64,000 bases of DNA from Rahnella bruchi (GCF_003614975.1 NZ_QZWI01000001.1:186001-250000); one strand, 5' to 3'. Positions 8,561-18,497 are shown, counted from the first letter of the stretch. Made by a program: numbers and translations. Notes: generated by a model not told the origin, from the letters alone.

Positions 8561-11500
8561 TTAGGGAATGATTTCCAGTAAGGCCTGTAACGGATGGCGA
8601 ACACCGTTGCCTTCAATGCGTTTTACCTGACTGCGACAAGAATAGCCGGTTGCAAGACAGCGCTGGCGCGGTAATCGCTGCAAAGACGTGTGCCAGGAGA
8701 GCTCGTAAATCCCCAAGGAGTTCTCGAGATTTTTGGTTTCATGACCGTACGTCCCGGCCATTCCACAGCAGCCCACACTGACGCTTTCCAGCTTCGCGCC
8801 ATAACGGGCAAAAATATCACCCCATTGTTTGCCGCTGTTTGGCAACGCCGTACTTTCTGTGCAATGGCCAAACAGATACCAGGATTCGCCACTTTGCTGC
8901 TGAGCCGGACGCTCTGCCAGCCACACATCAAGCCATTCATGTACCAACTGCACCTGGAATGAGCCACGCGATTCACCCAGGATTTCTTTATATTCGTCGC
9001 GATAACACAGCACCAGCGCAGGATCGACGCCCACCATCGGCATCCCTAATTGCGAAACCCGGTTGAGGAACAGTGACGTTTTCTTTGCTGTTTTCGCAAA
9101 GCGGGTCAGGAAGCCTTTAATGTGCTGCGCTTTACCGTTCGGAGAGAATGGCAACAAAACTGGTTTAAGGCCGAGCTTTTCAATCAGCCGGACAAAATCC
9201 GCTACTACCTGCGCGTCATAGAAACTGGTAAACGGATCCTGAACTACCAGCACATATTCACCACGCTGCGCGGGAGGAATCGCTTCCAGTTGCTCAAGCG
9301 TCATTGTACTGGCGCGATGCCCAAGCAGTTGTTCGCGCAGTGTCGGAGAAGAGAGCAATGGCAGATCTACCATACCAATACTTTTCCGGCTCATTTCACG
9401 CACCCAGGGCTGTTTGAGGAAGAAATTAAACAACTTTGGCGCTTTCGCCATCAGCGGTGCATAGCTTTCCACGCTGGCCACGAAATGATCACGGGCAGGA
9501 CGCAGGTAACGTGTGTGATAAAGCTGCAGGAAACGCGATCGGAATCCGGGAACATCAATTTTAATCGGGCACTGTGTGGAACAGGCTTTGCAGGCCAGAC
9601 AACCGGACATCGCCTCTTTCACTTCATGCGAAAAATCATACTCGCCTTTACTGGCGTGCCATGTGTTGCGAGTGCGGTCAATCAGGGTACGGAAACTGAG
9701 GCCTTTTTCAGGCAAGGCATTTTCCAGCGCCAGCGGATCAACACCCTGTTCTGACAGCAGGCGCAACCATTCACGTACCAGACCCGCACGACCTTTTGGC
9801 GAATGAATGCGGCTGCCGGTGATTTTCATCGACGGGCACATCGGGCTTTTCACATCGAAATTAAAACATAAACCGTTACCGTTACATTCCATCGCACCGC
9901 GGAATGACTGGCGAACTTCCAGCGGGATACGACGATCCAGTGTGCCGCGCTTTACCGCGTCTACTTTCATCATCGGTTCGTCGCAATCCAGCGGCGCACA
10001 AATTTTACCTGGGTTGAGACGGTTATCCGGGTCGAACACGGTCTTGATCCGGCGTAACTCATGGAACAGGTCTTCCCCAAAGAATGCCGGGCTGTATTCG
10101 GCACGGAAACCTTTCCCATGTTCGCCCCACAGCAAACCACCATATTTTGCCGTCAGCGCCACCACTTCATCGGAAATTTGTTTGAGCAACATTTCCTGTT
10201 GTGGGTCACACATATCCAGTGCTGGACGAACATGTAATACACCAGCATCGACGTGCCCAAACATGCCATAACTCAAATTATGACTGTCGAGCAACGCCCG
10301 GAATTCAACGATGTAGTCTGCAAGATGCTGAGGCGGCACGCAGGTGTCTTCGGCAAAGGGCAGCGGTTTAGCCTGACCTTTCGCATTACCCAGCAACCCG
10401 ACGGCTTTTTTACGCATGTTATAGATGCGCTCAATACCCTGCAGGTCGGCACAAATCTGATAACCAATCACCCCGCCTTCTTTGTCGCTCATCAGGCCGT
10501 CAAGACGCTCGCACAAGTCGCTGACCTGGCTTTCAATAAGGTCCGCATCGTCACCCGCGAATTCGACAATGTTCAGTCCTTGCATGTCCTTGCCTTCAAC
10601 ATCCTTGATGTAATCACGCACGCTGTGCCAGACAATATCCTCGCGCGCCAGATTTAGCACTTTTGAGTCCACGGTTTCTACTGAAAGGGCTTTCGCTTCC
10701 ACCATAAAAGGAGCGTTGCGCAGTGCCGAGTTGAAAGAGTCATACTTGATGTTGACCAGACGACGCACTTTTGGGATAGGCGTGATGTTCAGCCGGGCTT
10801 CGGTGATAAAGGCCAGCGAACCTTCTGAACCCGTCAGGATACGGGTCAGATTGAAAGTTTGCAGGTCATCACTCAACACATGCCGCAAATCATATCCGGT
10901 CAGGAAACGGTTTAGTTTCGGGAATTTCTCAATCACCAGCGCCCGGTTATCACGGCAACTGTCGAGAACCGTGCGGTAAATCCGCCCGATAACTGAATCT
11001 TCTTCACCGAGTTTATCGGCAAGCTCGGTAGGAATGGCAGTGGTATCAAGCATGTCGCCGCCAAGCACGATAGCGCGGACGCCCAGTACATGATCTGAGG
11101 TTTTGCCGTACACCAGCGACCCCTGCCCGGAGGCATCGGTATTAATCATTCCGCCAAGCGTGGCGCGGTTACTGGTTGAGAGTTCTGGCGAGAAGAAATA
11201 GCCAAATGGTCGCAGATAATCATTAAGTTGATCTTTTATCACACCAGATTCAACTTTGACCCAACCCTGCTCGGTATTAATATCCAAAATGCGGTTCATA
11301 TGACGAGACATATCAACCACAATTCCACGGTTAAGCGACTGACCATTGGTACCGGTACCGCCACCGCGCGGAGTGAATACCAGCGCTTTAAAACGTTCCT
11401 GCCCTGCAAGGCGGGCAATCAGTGCAACATCTGATGTGGCGATCGGGAATAAGACGGCATCTGGCAACAGCTGATAGACACTGTTGTCCGTCGCCATCGT

Positions 11501-11617
11501 CAGCCGGTCTGCGTAAGTCGTTGTGACATCACCCGTAAAACCGTTCTTTTTTAACGCTTCCAAAAAATCGAGCACCAGCTGGATGACACCCGGCGCCTGA
11601 GAAATCTGTGGGATCAT
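8561..11617 (-). CDS. ydiJ: YdiJ, FAD- and Fe-S-dependent D-2-hydroxyacid (2-hydroxyglutarate) dehydrogenase
   Basis: Large oxidoreductase of 1018 residues, the same length as E. coli YdiJ. An N-terminal FAD-binding PCMH domain (about 50-275, with PRGGGTGTNGQS at 83-94) and FAD-oxidase C-terminal domain (about 290-545, GHVDAGVLHVRP at 454-465) are followed by a ferredoxin-like 4Fe-4S region with cysteines at 578, 584, 594 and the set 673, 676, 679, 683 (CLACKACSTQC). A C-terminal CCG-type segment (GCCGMAGTYGHE) ends the protein. E. coli YdiJ has been assigned as a D-2-hydroxyglutarate dehydrogenase; the same substrate here is inferred. No transmembrane segment is seen. Confidence 0.9.
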   Translation of the reverse strand: MIPQISQAPGVIQLVLDFLEALKKNGFTGDVTTTYADRLTMATDNSVYQLLPDAVLFPIATSDVALIARLAGQERFKALVFTPRGGGTGTNGQSLNRGIVVDMSRHMNRILDINTEQGWVKVESGVIKDQLNDYLRPFGYFFSPELSTSNRATLGGMINTDASGQGSLVYGKTSDHVLGVRAIVLGGDMLDTTAIPTELADKLGEEDSVIGRIYRTVLDSCRDNRALVIEKFPKLNRFLTGYDLRHVLSDDLQTFNLTRILTGSEGSLAFITEARLNITPIPKVRRLVNIKYDSFNSALRNAPFMVEAKALSVETVDSKVLNLAREDIVWHSVRDYIKDVEGKDMQGLNIVEFAGDDADLIESQVSDLCERLDGLMSDKEGGVIGYQICADLQGIERIYNMRKKAVGLLGNAKGQAKPLPFAEDTCVPPQHLADYIVEFRALLDSHNLSYGMFGHVDAGVLHVRPALDMCDPQQEMLLKQISDEVVALTAKYGGLLWGEHGKGFRAEYSPAFFGEDLFHELRRIKTVFDPDNRLNPGKICAPLDCDEPMMKVDAVKRGTLDRRIPLEVRQSFRGAMECNGNGLCFNFDVKSPMCPSMKITGSRIHSPKGRAGLVREWLRLLSEQGVDPLALENALPEKGLSFRTLIDRTRNTWHASKGEYDFSHEVKEAMSGCLACKACSTQCPIKIDVPGFRSRFLQLYHTRYLRPARDHFVASVESYAPLMAKAPKLFNFFLKQPWVREMSRKSIGMVDLPLLSSPTLREQLLGHRASTMTLEQLEAIPPAQRGEYVLVVQDPFTSFYDAQVVADFVRLIEKLGLKPVLLPFSPNGKAQHIKGFLTRFAKTAKKTSLFLNRVSQLGMPMVGVDPALVLCYRDEYKEILGESRGSFQVQLVHEWLDVWLAERPAQQQSGESWYLFGHCTESTALPNSGKQWGDIFARYGAKLESVSVGCCGMAGTYGHETKNLENSLGIYELSWHTSLQRLPRQRCLATGYSCRSQVKRIEGNGVRHPLQALLEIIP

Positions 11618-11874
11618 TGAATTATGACTCTGTCTTTGTTGTATGCCTGGCGGGCCCGAGGCGACCTGCCGGATCTGCCTTGCAGATCCACCTGTTAATT
11701 ACCCAGAATAAAAACTAACATACTTCGTTTTTCCGCGCTCAGTCTGGTTGCCCTTTGTTGCATTACTTTCATAATGAATCGCAAAAAGCACGTATCAACA
11801 AACCGCGTTGCAACTAATCTTGCGGCGAGCTATCCAAAAGCAGCCGGATGTTCCATGCTTAATTCAGATTGCAT

Positions 11875-11954
11875 GGATTTTGAACACTCTGGATTTTGAA
11901 GACTATGAATTTTGAATACTCAGGATTTTGAAAGTCCCGGGTTTGAAATACAAG
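11875..11954. repeat. Tandem repeat: five units of 16 bp
   Basis: Units begin exactly at 11875, 11891, 11907, 11923 and 11939. They read GGATTTTGAACACTCT, GGATTTTGAAGACTAT, GAATTTTGAATACTCA, GGATTTTGAAAGTCCC and a degenerate GGGTTTGAAATACAAG. The core GGATTTTGAA is nearly invariant and the last six bases vary. A further, very degenerate unit may precede at 11859. The array lies in the 391-base gap between divergent ydiJ and ydiK, 55 bases before ydiK. A small AGGCAC/GTGCCT hairpin follows at 11961-11979. The rest of the gap (11618-11858) shows nothing else. Confidence 0.85.
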
Positions 11955-12008
11955 GTATGGAGGCACAGGGTTCGTGCCTTAATTCGTTTACCACATTGAG
12001 AAACATGA

Positions 12009-13106
12009 ATGAATCTCCCAATTAAACGTTACGATTTACCCCAGATTATGTTTGGGGTGCTGTTTATTGCACTGATGACCATCGCCAGTATCTGGATCGT
12101 TCAGCCCTTTATCCTTGGGTTTGTCTGGGCAGGCATGGTGGTTATCGCGACATGGCCGCTGATGATAAAGCTGCAACGCATTCTTTGGGGACGCCGGTTT
12201 CTTGCCGTCATCATCATGACTTTGCTGCTGATCCTATTGTTCGTTTTACCTATTGCGATGCTGGTGAGCAGCGCTATTGAAAATGGTGCGCCACTGGTTG
12301 AAATTGCCAGCCACCCTTCCTCTTTGCATATGCCTGATTTCCACTGGCTCAACTCCATTCCGCTGGTGGGTCATAAGCTTTATACCGGCTGGCACGCGCT
12401 GATTAATGGCGGTGGTAATGCGCTGATGAGTAAAGTTCAGCCCTATGTAGGACAAACAGCTGCGTGGTTTGTTACCCAGGCAGGCCATCTGGGTCGGTTT
12501 ATTGTCCATTGTTCGCTGATGCTGTTATTCAGCGCCTTACTGTACAGCCGTGGTGAACAGGTTGCTCTGGGGATCCGCCACTTCGCCATTCGTCTGGCCG
12601 CAGAACGCGGTGACGCCGCCGTTATTCTCGCCGGGCAAGCTATCCGTGCTGTAGCTTTAGGCGTGGTCGTAACAGCCATTGTGCAGTCAATTCTTGGTGG
12701 TATCGGACTGGCGATTGCGGGCATCCCTTATGCCACGGTCCTCACCGTAATAATGTTCGTTTGCTGCGTCGCACAAATAGGCCCGTTACTGATACTGATC
12801 CCGGCAATTATCTGGCTCTACTGGTCTGGCGACAATACCTGGGGCACCGTGCTTCTGGTCTGGAGCTGCGTGGTCGGGTCACTTGATAACGTACTGCGTC
12901 CGGTTCTGATCCGCATGGGTGCGGATTTGCCTATGCTGCTGATTTTGTCTGGTGTTATTGGCGGGTTGTTCGCCTTCGGTATGATCGGGTTGTTCATCGG
13001 GCCGGTCGTACTGGCCGTATCCTATCGCCTGATTTCTCTCTGGGTACATGAAGCTCCAGAGCCGGAGATGGATCCTGAAGAAGCTCTGAAAGCACTGGAT
13101 GAATAA
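12009..13106 (+). CDS. ydiK: YdiK, AI-2E family (PerM-type) inner-membrane transporter
   Basis: Inner-membrane protein of the AI-2 exporter / permease family; the transported substrate is unknown. The 365-residue protein shows about eight hydrophobic segments: two near the N-terminus (about 15-55), one at 60-85, one at 155-175, and a C-terminal cluster (about 205-345) typical of the family. It sits between ydiJ and rprA as in E. coli ydiK. The ribosome site before the ATG is weak (GAG at 7-9 bases). It ends at a strong terminator. Confidence 0.9.
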   Translation: MNLPIKRYDLPQIMFGVLFIALMTIASIWIVQPFILGFVWAGMVVIATWPLMIKLQRILWGRRFLAVIIMTLLLILLFVLPIAMLVSSAIENGAPLVEIASHPSSLHMPDFHWLNSIPLVGHKLYTGWHALINGGGNALMSKVQPYVGQTAAWFVTQAGHLGRFIVHCSLMLLFSALLYSRGEQVALGIRHFAIRLAAERGDAAVILAGQAIRAVALGVVVTAIVQSILGGIGLAIAGIPYATVLTVIMFVCCVAQIGPLLILIPAIIWLYWSGDNTWGTVLLVWSCVVGSLDNVLRPVLIRMGADLPMLLILSGVIGGLFAFGMIGLFIGPVVLAVSYRLISLWVHEAPEPEMDPEEALKALDE

Positions 13107-13129
13107 TATCGTCATTAAGTAACACGCCG

Positions 13130-13172
13130 ACGGCGCTGCACATGAAATTGAATGTGGCAGCGCCGTTTTTTA
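13130..13172 (+). terminator. Intrinsic terminator of ydiK
   Basis: ACGGCGCTG-CACAT pairs with ATGTG-GCAGCGCCGT (one bulged base, 8-base loop), followed by TTTTTTA. It lies 24 bases past the ydiK stop. Confidence 0.9.
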
Positions 13173-13257
13173 TTCCCTTCTCATATCTCCTCATTTTTCA
13201 GCAGCTGGCCTGCCCTCAATAACTGCCCTCCTTAATTAGTATGAGAATAAACCCTAT

Positions 13258-13271
13258 TAGGAGAATTCTTA
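13258..13271 (-). promoter_or_regulatory. RcsB / RcsAB box upstream of rprA
   Basis: Read on the minus strand this is TAAGAATTCTCCTA, a close match to the RcsAB/RcsB consensus TAAGAATATTCCTA. It ends 35 bases before the proposed rprA start, next to a TAGTAT -10 element at 13295-13300. RcsB is the known activator of rprA in E. coli. Confidence 0.65.
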
Positions 13272-13305
13272 CAGACTAAATACCTGGAGAAACTTAGTAT
13301 TATTA

Positions 13306-13416
13306 ACAGTTCGGATTTCAACCCACTGATATATATACAGGCTTTCCCCTGAGCCGGTATACCCCAAATTGCTGTGTGTAGTCTTTGCCTGTCTCCTATG
13401 ACGGGCTTTTTTTTTT
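13306..13416 (+). ncRNA. rprA: RprA small regulatory RNA
   Basis: The 3' part, from AATTGCTGTGTGTAGTCTTT through the terminator stem (GCCTGTC / GACGGGC) and a 10-T tail ending at 13416, is nearly identical to E. coli RprA as I remember it. The CCCCTGAG segment near 13347 is also shared. The 5' part, which pairs with the rpoS leader, has diverged. The start is placed 6 bases after the -10 hexamer TAGTAT; it could be off by one or two bases. RprA is an Hfq-dependent sRNA that activates rpoS translation under Rcs control. Position next to ydiK is the same as in E. coli. The 100 bases beyond it (13417-13524) show nothing further. Confidence 0.9.
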
Positions 13417-13524
13417 ATTTATTGTCCTGGGTTTTTTAATTATTGCCGGTACAAGTACCCGACAAAAACCTCCGTTTTTTTCTTAACCCTCTCCGGTATA
13501 ATTATTCGCCTCCGATTTTTGCCA

Positions 13525-13558
13525 AAATAAAAGGCCATCACCCGCGAGTGACAGCCTT
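13525..13558 (-). terminator. Intrinsic terminator of ppsA
   Basis: On the minus strand AAGGCTGTCAC and GTGATGGCCTT form an imperfect stem with a 6-base loop, followed by TTATTTT. It lies 37 bases beyond the ppsA stop. Confidence 0.75.
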
Positions 13559-13594
13559 TACTTTAATGCGTTAGGAATAACTTTAGGAATCGGC

Positions 13595-15970
13595 TTACTT
13601 TTCCGCTAATGCCAGCCAGGTTTGGACAACCGTATCCGGATTCAGCGACAGACTGTCGATTCCCTCATCCATCAGCCATTGCGCAAAGTCCTGATGATCA
13701 GAAGGCCCCTGCCCGCAAATACCGACATATTTCCCCTGTTTTTTCGCTGCTCTGATTGCCATTGAAAGGAGTGCCTTGACGGCTTCATTTCTCTCGTCAA
13801 AGAGTTCTGAAACCACTCCAGAATCGCGATCCAACCCCAGAGCAAGCTGAGTCATATCATTCGAACCAATCGAGAAACCATCAAAGTGTTCGAGGAACTG
13901 ATCCGCCAGTAAAGCATTGGACGGTATTTCACACATCATGATGACTTTAAGCCCGTTTTCGCCGCGCTTAAGTCCCTGATTAGCCAGTTCAGCTACGACG
14001 GCTTCAGCCTGAGCCACGGTACGCACAAACGGTATCATTACTTCAACGTTAGTGAGATCCATATCATTTCGCACGCGCTTCATTGCTTCGCACTCCAGTG
14101 CAAAACAATCACGGAAGCTATCTGAGACATACCGACCAGCACCACGAAAGCCGAGCATCGGGTTTTCTTCATGCGGTTCATACTTCTCGCCGCCGACCAG
14201 ATTGGCATATTCGTTTGATTTGAAATCAGACAAACGCACGATGACGCGTTTTGGCCAGAATGCCGCACCTAGTGTCGCAATCCCTTCTGTCAGACGCGCG
14301 ACATAGTATTCACGCGGACTGTCGTAGCCCTGAATCAGCTTGCTGATTTCTTCCTGAAGTTCAGGCGATTGCTGATCAAACTCCAGCAAGGCTTTAGGAT
14401 GGACGCCAATCATACGGTTGATGATAAATTCCAGACGCGCCAGCCCGACACCTTCATTCGGCAGACAGGCAAAATCAAAGGCACGGTCGGGATTGCCGAT
14501 ATTCATCATTATTTTCAGCGGTAATTCTGGCAGCTCATCGATTTCAGAACTTTGTACGGTGAAATCCAGCTCATCCTGATACACATACCCGGTATCGCCT
14601 TCTGAACAGGAAACCGTGACTTTCTGATTTTCAGTGAGTTTCTCCGTAGCATCTCCGCAACCGACAACAGCAGGAATGCCCAGTTCGCGGGCGATAATCG
14701 CGGCGTGGCAGGTGCGGCCTCCGCGGTTAGTGACGATGGCCGAGGCCTTTTTCATGATCGGCTCCCAATCGGGATCCGTCATATCTGTCACGAGAACATC
14801 ACCTGCTTTAACGTGATGCATTTCGCTGATGTCGTGGATGATCTTAACGGGTCCAGCACCGATGCGATGACCAATTGCACGCCCTTCTACCAGCACTTTG
14901 CTACTGCCATTGAGCTGGTAACGTTCCATCACCTGACCGTTTGAACGCACGGTCTCAGGACGCGCCTGCACAATATAAAGTTTGCCGTTATGACCATCTT
15001 TAGCCCATTCGATATCCATCGGACGGCCATAATGTTTTTCGATTAACAAAGCCTGACGCGCCAGCGCCTGCACTTCATCGTCGGTCAGGGAGAATCGGGT
15101 GCTCAGCTCTGAAGGCACATCTTCAATCTGAACTTGCTTACCGTGTTCCTGGCTGGGTGCATAAACCATGCGGATTTTCTTTGAGCCCATGGTGCGACGA
15201 ACAATCGAAGGTTTTTTCTTCTCAAGCGTCGGCTTATGCACATAGAACTCGTCGGGGTTCACTGCCCCCTGCACCACCATTTCACCCAGGCCGTATGCAG
15301 AAGTGATAAAGACCACCTGATCGAAACCCGATTCAGTATCAATGGTAAACATCACGCCAGCTGCGGCGAGGTCAGAGCGCACCATACGCTGAACACCGGC
15401 AGATAATGCCACCCCACGGTGGTCGTAGCCCTGGTGCACACGATAAGAAATCGCACGGTCGTTAAAGAGGGAGGCATAAACATGTTTCACAGCCGTCATT
15501 ACTGAGTCAAATCCCTGAACGTTCAGGAAGGTTTCCTGCTGCCCGGCGAAAGACGCATCGGGCATATCTTCGGCTGTGGCCGATGAACGTACAGCGAAAG
15601 AGGCATCCGGCTCGCCTTCAGAAAGCTGCTGATAAGCCTCGCGAATAGCCTGCTCAAGTTCTGGCTGGAATGGCGTATCAATGATCCACTGACGAATTTG
15701 CGTGCCCGCTTTGGTCAGTTGTGCGATGTCGTCCACATCCGTTTGATCCAGCAGTTCATGGATACGGTGGTTTACGCCGCTCTGATCGAGAAAATCATTA
15801 AATGCCTGAGACGTCGTTGCAAAACCATTTGGAACGGAAACACCCAGGTCAGACAAATTAGTGATCATTTCTCCGAGGGATGCGTTCTTGCCCCCGACTT
15901 TATCAACGTCGTTCATACCCAGTTGGTTGTACCAGATAACATTGCGTAAATCGGGATCGGGATGAGCCAT
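13595..15970 (-). CDS. ppsA: Phosphoenolpyruvate synthase
   Basis: Converts pyruvate, ATP and water to PEP, AMP and phosphate, the gluconeogenic entry from three-carbon substrates. The 791-residue protein has the N-terminal PEP/pyruvate-binding ATP-grasp domain (about 15-350), the swivelling phosphohistidine domain with the active His in [10 protein letters not shown] (near 420), and the C-terminal TIM barrel with a cysteine in [13 protein letters not shown] lies 9 bases before the ATG. Its divergent neighbour ppsR encodes the kinase/phosphorylase that switches it off and on. A Cra box lies upstream. Confidence 0.97.
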   Translation of the reverse strand: MAHPDPDLRNVIWYNQLGMNDVDKVGGKNASLGEMITNLSDLGVSVPNGFATTSQAFNDFLDQSGVNHRIHELLDQTDVDDIAQLTKAGTQIRQWIIDTPFQPELEQAIREAYQQLSEGEPDASFAVRSSATAEDMPDASFAGQQETFLNVQGFDSVMTAVKHVYASLFNDRAISYRVHQGYDHRGVALSAGVQRMVRSDLAAAGVMFTIDTESGFDQVVFITSAYGLGEMVVQGAVNPDEFYVHKPTLEKKKPSIVRRTMGSKKIRMVYAPSQEHGKQVQIEDVPSELSTRFSLTDDEVQALARQALLIEKHYGRPMDIEWAKDGHNGKLYIVQARPETVRSNGQVMERYQLNGSSKVLVEGRAIGHRIGAGPVKIIHDISEMHHVKAGDVLVTDMTDPDWEPIMKKASAIVTNRGGRTCHAAIIARELGIPAVVGCGDATEKLTENQKVTVSCSEGDTGYVYQDELDFTVQSSEIDELPELPLKIMMNIGNPDRAFDFACLPNEGVGLARLEFIINRMIGVHPKALLEFDQQSPELQEEISKLIQGYDSPREYYVARLTEGIATLGAAFWPKRVIVRLSDFKSNEYANLVGGEKYEPHEENPMLGFRGAGRYVSDSFRDCFALECEAMKRVRNDMDLTNVEVMIPFVRTVAQAEAVVAELANQGLKRGENGLKVIMMCEIPSNALLADQFLEHFDGFSIGSNDMTQLALGLDRDSGVVSELFDERNEAVKALLSMAIRAAKKQGKYVGICGQGPSDHQDFAQWLMDEGIDSLSLNPDTVVQTWLALAEK

Positions 15971-16113
15971 GAAACAATCCTTTCTTATTTATTTACAGTA
16001 ATAGTCAACAGGAGTGTAAAACCGGTTATTCCACCGCTGCCTGCAACACTTTTTGTGTCATTAAACAACGCTTTCATTTTGAGACTAGCATAATGATCCA
16101 TAAGAGATGGACA

Positions 16114-16127
16114 GGTGAATCGATCCA
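16114..16127 (-). promoter_or_regulatory. Cra (FruR) box upstream of ppsA
   Basis: The plus-strand sequence GGTGAATCGATCCA fits the Cra consensus RSTGAAWCSNTHHW at every position. It is centred about 40 bases upstream of the likely start site implied by a TATGCT -10 element on the minus strand (16092-16087). E. coli ppsA is activated by Cra from a comparable position. Confidence 0.6.
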
Positions 16128-16296
16128 GCAAATCAAACTATTTTTGTTTAGGAAAATTCCAGACGCCGGATTTTTGTTACTGACGGGAAATGAGTATTAT
16201 TCCTTATGAATCATGAAGAAGTTATCTCACCCCCCGATCAATGATTCATGCTAACAGAGCTGCTGAAGCCGTGCTGAAGCAAATCAGAAACCTGCG

Positions 16297-16461
16297 ATGA
16301 ATCGCGAGAAATTTAAAATGCCATTTCATTTATTACAGCGATTTTGCGCACTATCTCGCAGCAATGACGATAAGTTGTGGTTGCCAGGAAATTACCCTTT
16401 TTATTTCCTTCAATTCTGGTTATTACTTAATAAGCCGCGAGACATCGGCACGAATAAATAA
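16297..16461 (+). CDS. Possible 54-residue ORF in the ppsA-ppsR gap (doubtful)
   Basis: An ATG-to-TAA frame runs between the divergent ppsA and ppsR starts and ends 29 bases before ppsR. The predicted peptide has a Lys/Arg-rich N-terminus and a hydrophobic aromatic patch (about residues 33-45). There is no ribosome-binding site, I know no relative, and the frame may be chance within the ppsR leader. Confidence 0.15.
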   Translation: MNREKFKMPFHLLQRFCALSRSNDDKLWLPGNYPFYFLQFWLLLNKPRDIGTNK

Positions 16462-16490
16462 AATGAAGTGATTTAATTCAGGAGTCGTTT

Positions 16491-17312
16491 GTGGACAGAT
16501 GCGTGTTTTACATTTCCGATGGTACGGCTATCACGGCAGAGGTTTTGGGCCATGCGGTGCTTTCTCAATTTCCGGTCAACGCGACTACTTACTCGTTACC
16601 TTTTGTGGAAAGTGAGGACCGTGCGAGAACTGTCTGCAAGCAGATTAACGAAATCTTTGAAAAAACAGGTGCCCGTCCGCTGGTGTTTTACTCGATTATT
16701 TCCCCCAACATCCGCGACATCATTAAGGCCAGCGAAGGTTTTTGCCAGGATATTGTTCAGTCACTGGTGGCACCTCTGCAAAATGAGCTGGGTGTCGATC
16801 CCACTCCCATTGCTAACCGGACACACGGTCTGACGGCCAGCAACATCACCAAATATGATGCACGTATTGCCGCCATTGATTACACGCTAGCGCACGACGA
16901 TGGTATTTCCCTGCGTAATCTTGATCAGGCGCAAGTGATTTTACTGGGCGTCTCGCGCTGCGGTAAAACCCCCACCAGCCTCTATCTGGCGCTTCAGTTC
17001 GGTATCCGCGCCGCTAACTACCCTTTTACTGCTGACGATATGGATAACATCCAGCTGCCAGCGGCACTGAAACCGCATATGCATAAACTGTTCGGTCTGA
17101 CGATTGATCCGGAACGTCTGACAGCCATCCGTCAGGAGCGCGTAGAAAACAGCCGATATGCGTCTTTGCGCCAGTGCAGGATGGAAGTTTCGGAAGTGGA
17201 AGCGCTATTTCGCAAGAACAAAATCCGCTATCTCAACAGTACGAATTATTCCGTTGAAGAGATATCAGCGAAGATTATGGACAGCTTCGGCATGAGTCGC
17301 CGTATGTTCTGA
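16491..17312 (+). CDS. ppsR: PpsR, PEP synthase regulatory protein (bifunctional kinase/pyrophosphorylase, DUF299)
   Basis: Controls PpsA by ADP-dependent phosphorylation of an active-site threonine and by phosphate-dependent reversal. The 273-residue protein has the family P-loop-like motif GVSRCGKT at 153-160 and the conserved tail SRRMF. Translation starts at GTG (16491) with AGGAG 9 bases upstream; there is no competing ATG nearby. It is divergent from ppsA and followed by aroH, the E. coli order. Confidence 0.95.
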   Translation: MDRCVFYISDGTAITAEVLGHAVLSQFPVNATTYSLPFVESEDRARTVCKQINEIFEKTGARPLVFYSIISPNIRDIIKASEGFCQDIVQSLVAPLQNELGVDPTPIANRTHGLTASNITKYDARIAAIDYTLAHDDGISLRNLDQAQVILLGVSRCGKTPTSLYLALQFGIRAANYPFTADDMDNIQLPAALKPHMHKLFGLTIDPERLTAIRQERVENSRYASLRQCRMEVSEVEALFRKNKIRYLNSTNYSVEEISAKIMDSFGMSRRMF

Positions 17313-17378
17313 ATCCTTTTACTGATTTGGGTGGCATATCCTGCGGACAGTGGTTGAATTCATCTGTTTTTGGGTTAT

Positions 17379-17394
17379 TGTGATCGCCATCACT
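17379..17394 (+). promoter_or_regulatory. CRP-type box upstream of aroH
   Basis: TGTGATCGCCATCACT differs from the CRP core TGTGA-N6-TCACA only at the last base. It lies 46 bases before the aroH ATG and 66 bases after ppsR. I see no TrpR operator in this gap. Confidence 0.45.
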
Positions 17395-17440
17395 TCCCGG
17401 TATTCCTGCCGCAGAGAAGAAACAAATTTTCGAGAACACC

Positions 17441-18487
17441 ATGTCACAAACAGATGAACTGCGTACGACGCGCATCGACAGCCTGATTACGCCTCAGGCC
17501 TTGGCAGACAAATTGCCAATTTCCCCGTCGGTCGCACAACACGTGATGGAATCACGTAAACGGATTGAAAAAATTGTCAGCGGCGAAGATCAGCGCTTGC
17601 TGGTTGTTGTCGGCCCCTGCTCTATCCACGATATTGAAGCGGCGATTGATTACGCGGGCAAGCTGCGTGTATTACGTGACAAATATCAGGACCGTCTTGA
17701 AATCGTGATGCGTACGTATTTTGAGAAACCCCGTACGGTTGTCGGCTGGAAAGGCTTGATCTCGGATCCTGAGCTGGACGGTTCTTGCCGCGTGAATGAC
17801 GGTATTGAGCTGGCGCGCAAAGTCCTGCTTGCCGTTAATGAGCTTGGCATTCCGACTGCTACCGAATTCCTGGATATGGTGATCGGCCAGTATATCGCTG
17901 ACCTGATCAGCTGGGGCGCGATTGGCGCACGAACCACGGAAAGTCAGATCCACCGTGAAATGGCATCGGCCCTGTCATGCCCGGTTGGCTTTAAAAATGG
18001 TACAGATGGCAATACACGTATCGCCATTGATGCCATACGTTCCTCACGCACCAGCCATATGTTCCTGTCACCGGACAAAACCGGTCAGATGACGATTTAC
18101 CGCACTTCAGGCAACCCTTATGGTCACGTGATCATGCGTGGCGGTAAAAAGCCAAACTATCATGCAGAAGATCTGGAGCAGGCTTGCCAGAACCTGGCTG
18201 AGTTTGATTTGCCTCAGCGTCTGGTGGTCGATTTCAGCCACGGTAACTGTCAGAAGCAGCACCGTCGTCAACTGGAGGTGGCAGAAGACATTTGCCAGCA
18301 GATCCGCAGCGGCTCAACGGCTATTGCCGGTATTATGGCTGAAAGTTTCCTGGTAGAGGGTACACAGGCGATACATCCGGGTAAGCCGTTAGTTTACGGC
18401 AAGTCAGTGACTGACCCTTGCCTTAACTGGGAAGATACTGAAACCTTGTTGTCGATGTTGGCTGAGGCCACTGACAGCCGGTTTTGA
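17441..18487 (+). CDS. aroH: 3-deoxy-7-phosphoheptulonate (DAHP) synthase, AroH type
   Basis: Condenses PEP and erythrose 4-phosphate, the first step of the shikimate pathway. The 348-residue protein has the length of E. coli AroH and shares its N-terminus (TDELRTTRI) and class I motifs: VGPCSIHD, GARTTESQIHREMASALSCP, GFKNGTDGN and DFSHGN. Assignment to the Trp-sensitive isozyme rests on overall similarity and on its place after ppsR. A terminator follows directly. Confidence 0.94.
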   Translation: MSQTDELRTTRIDSLITPQALADKLPISPSVAQHVMESRKRIEKIVSGEDQRLLVVVGPCSIHDIEAAIDYAGKLRVLRDKYQDRLEIVMRTYFEKPRTVVGWKGLISDPELDGSCRVNDGIELARKVLLAVNELGIPTATEFLDMVIGQYIADLISWGAIGARTTESQIHREMASALSCPVGFKNGTDGNTRIAIDAIRSSRTSHMFLSPDKTGQMTIYRTSGNPYGHVIMRGGKKPNYHAEDLEQACQNLAEFDLPQRLVVDFSHGNCQKQHRRQLEVAEDICQQIRSGSTAIAGIMAESFLVEGTQAIHPGKPLVYGKSVTDPCLNWEDTETLLSMLAEATDSRF

Positions 18488-18497
18488 TAACTTTTTC

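Noticed and set aside
9122-9754. A 210-codon open frame antisense to ydiJ
   Set aside because: It lies wholly inside a well-supported gene and resembles no known family.
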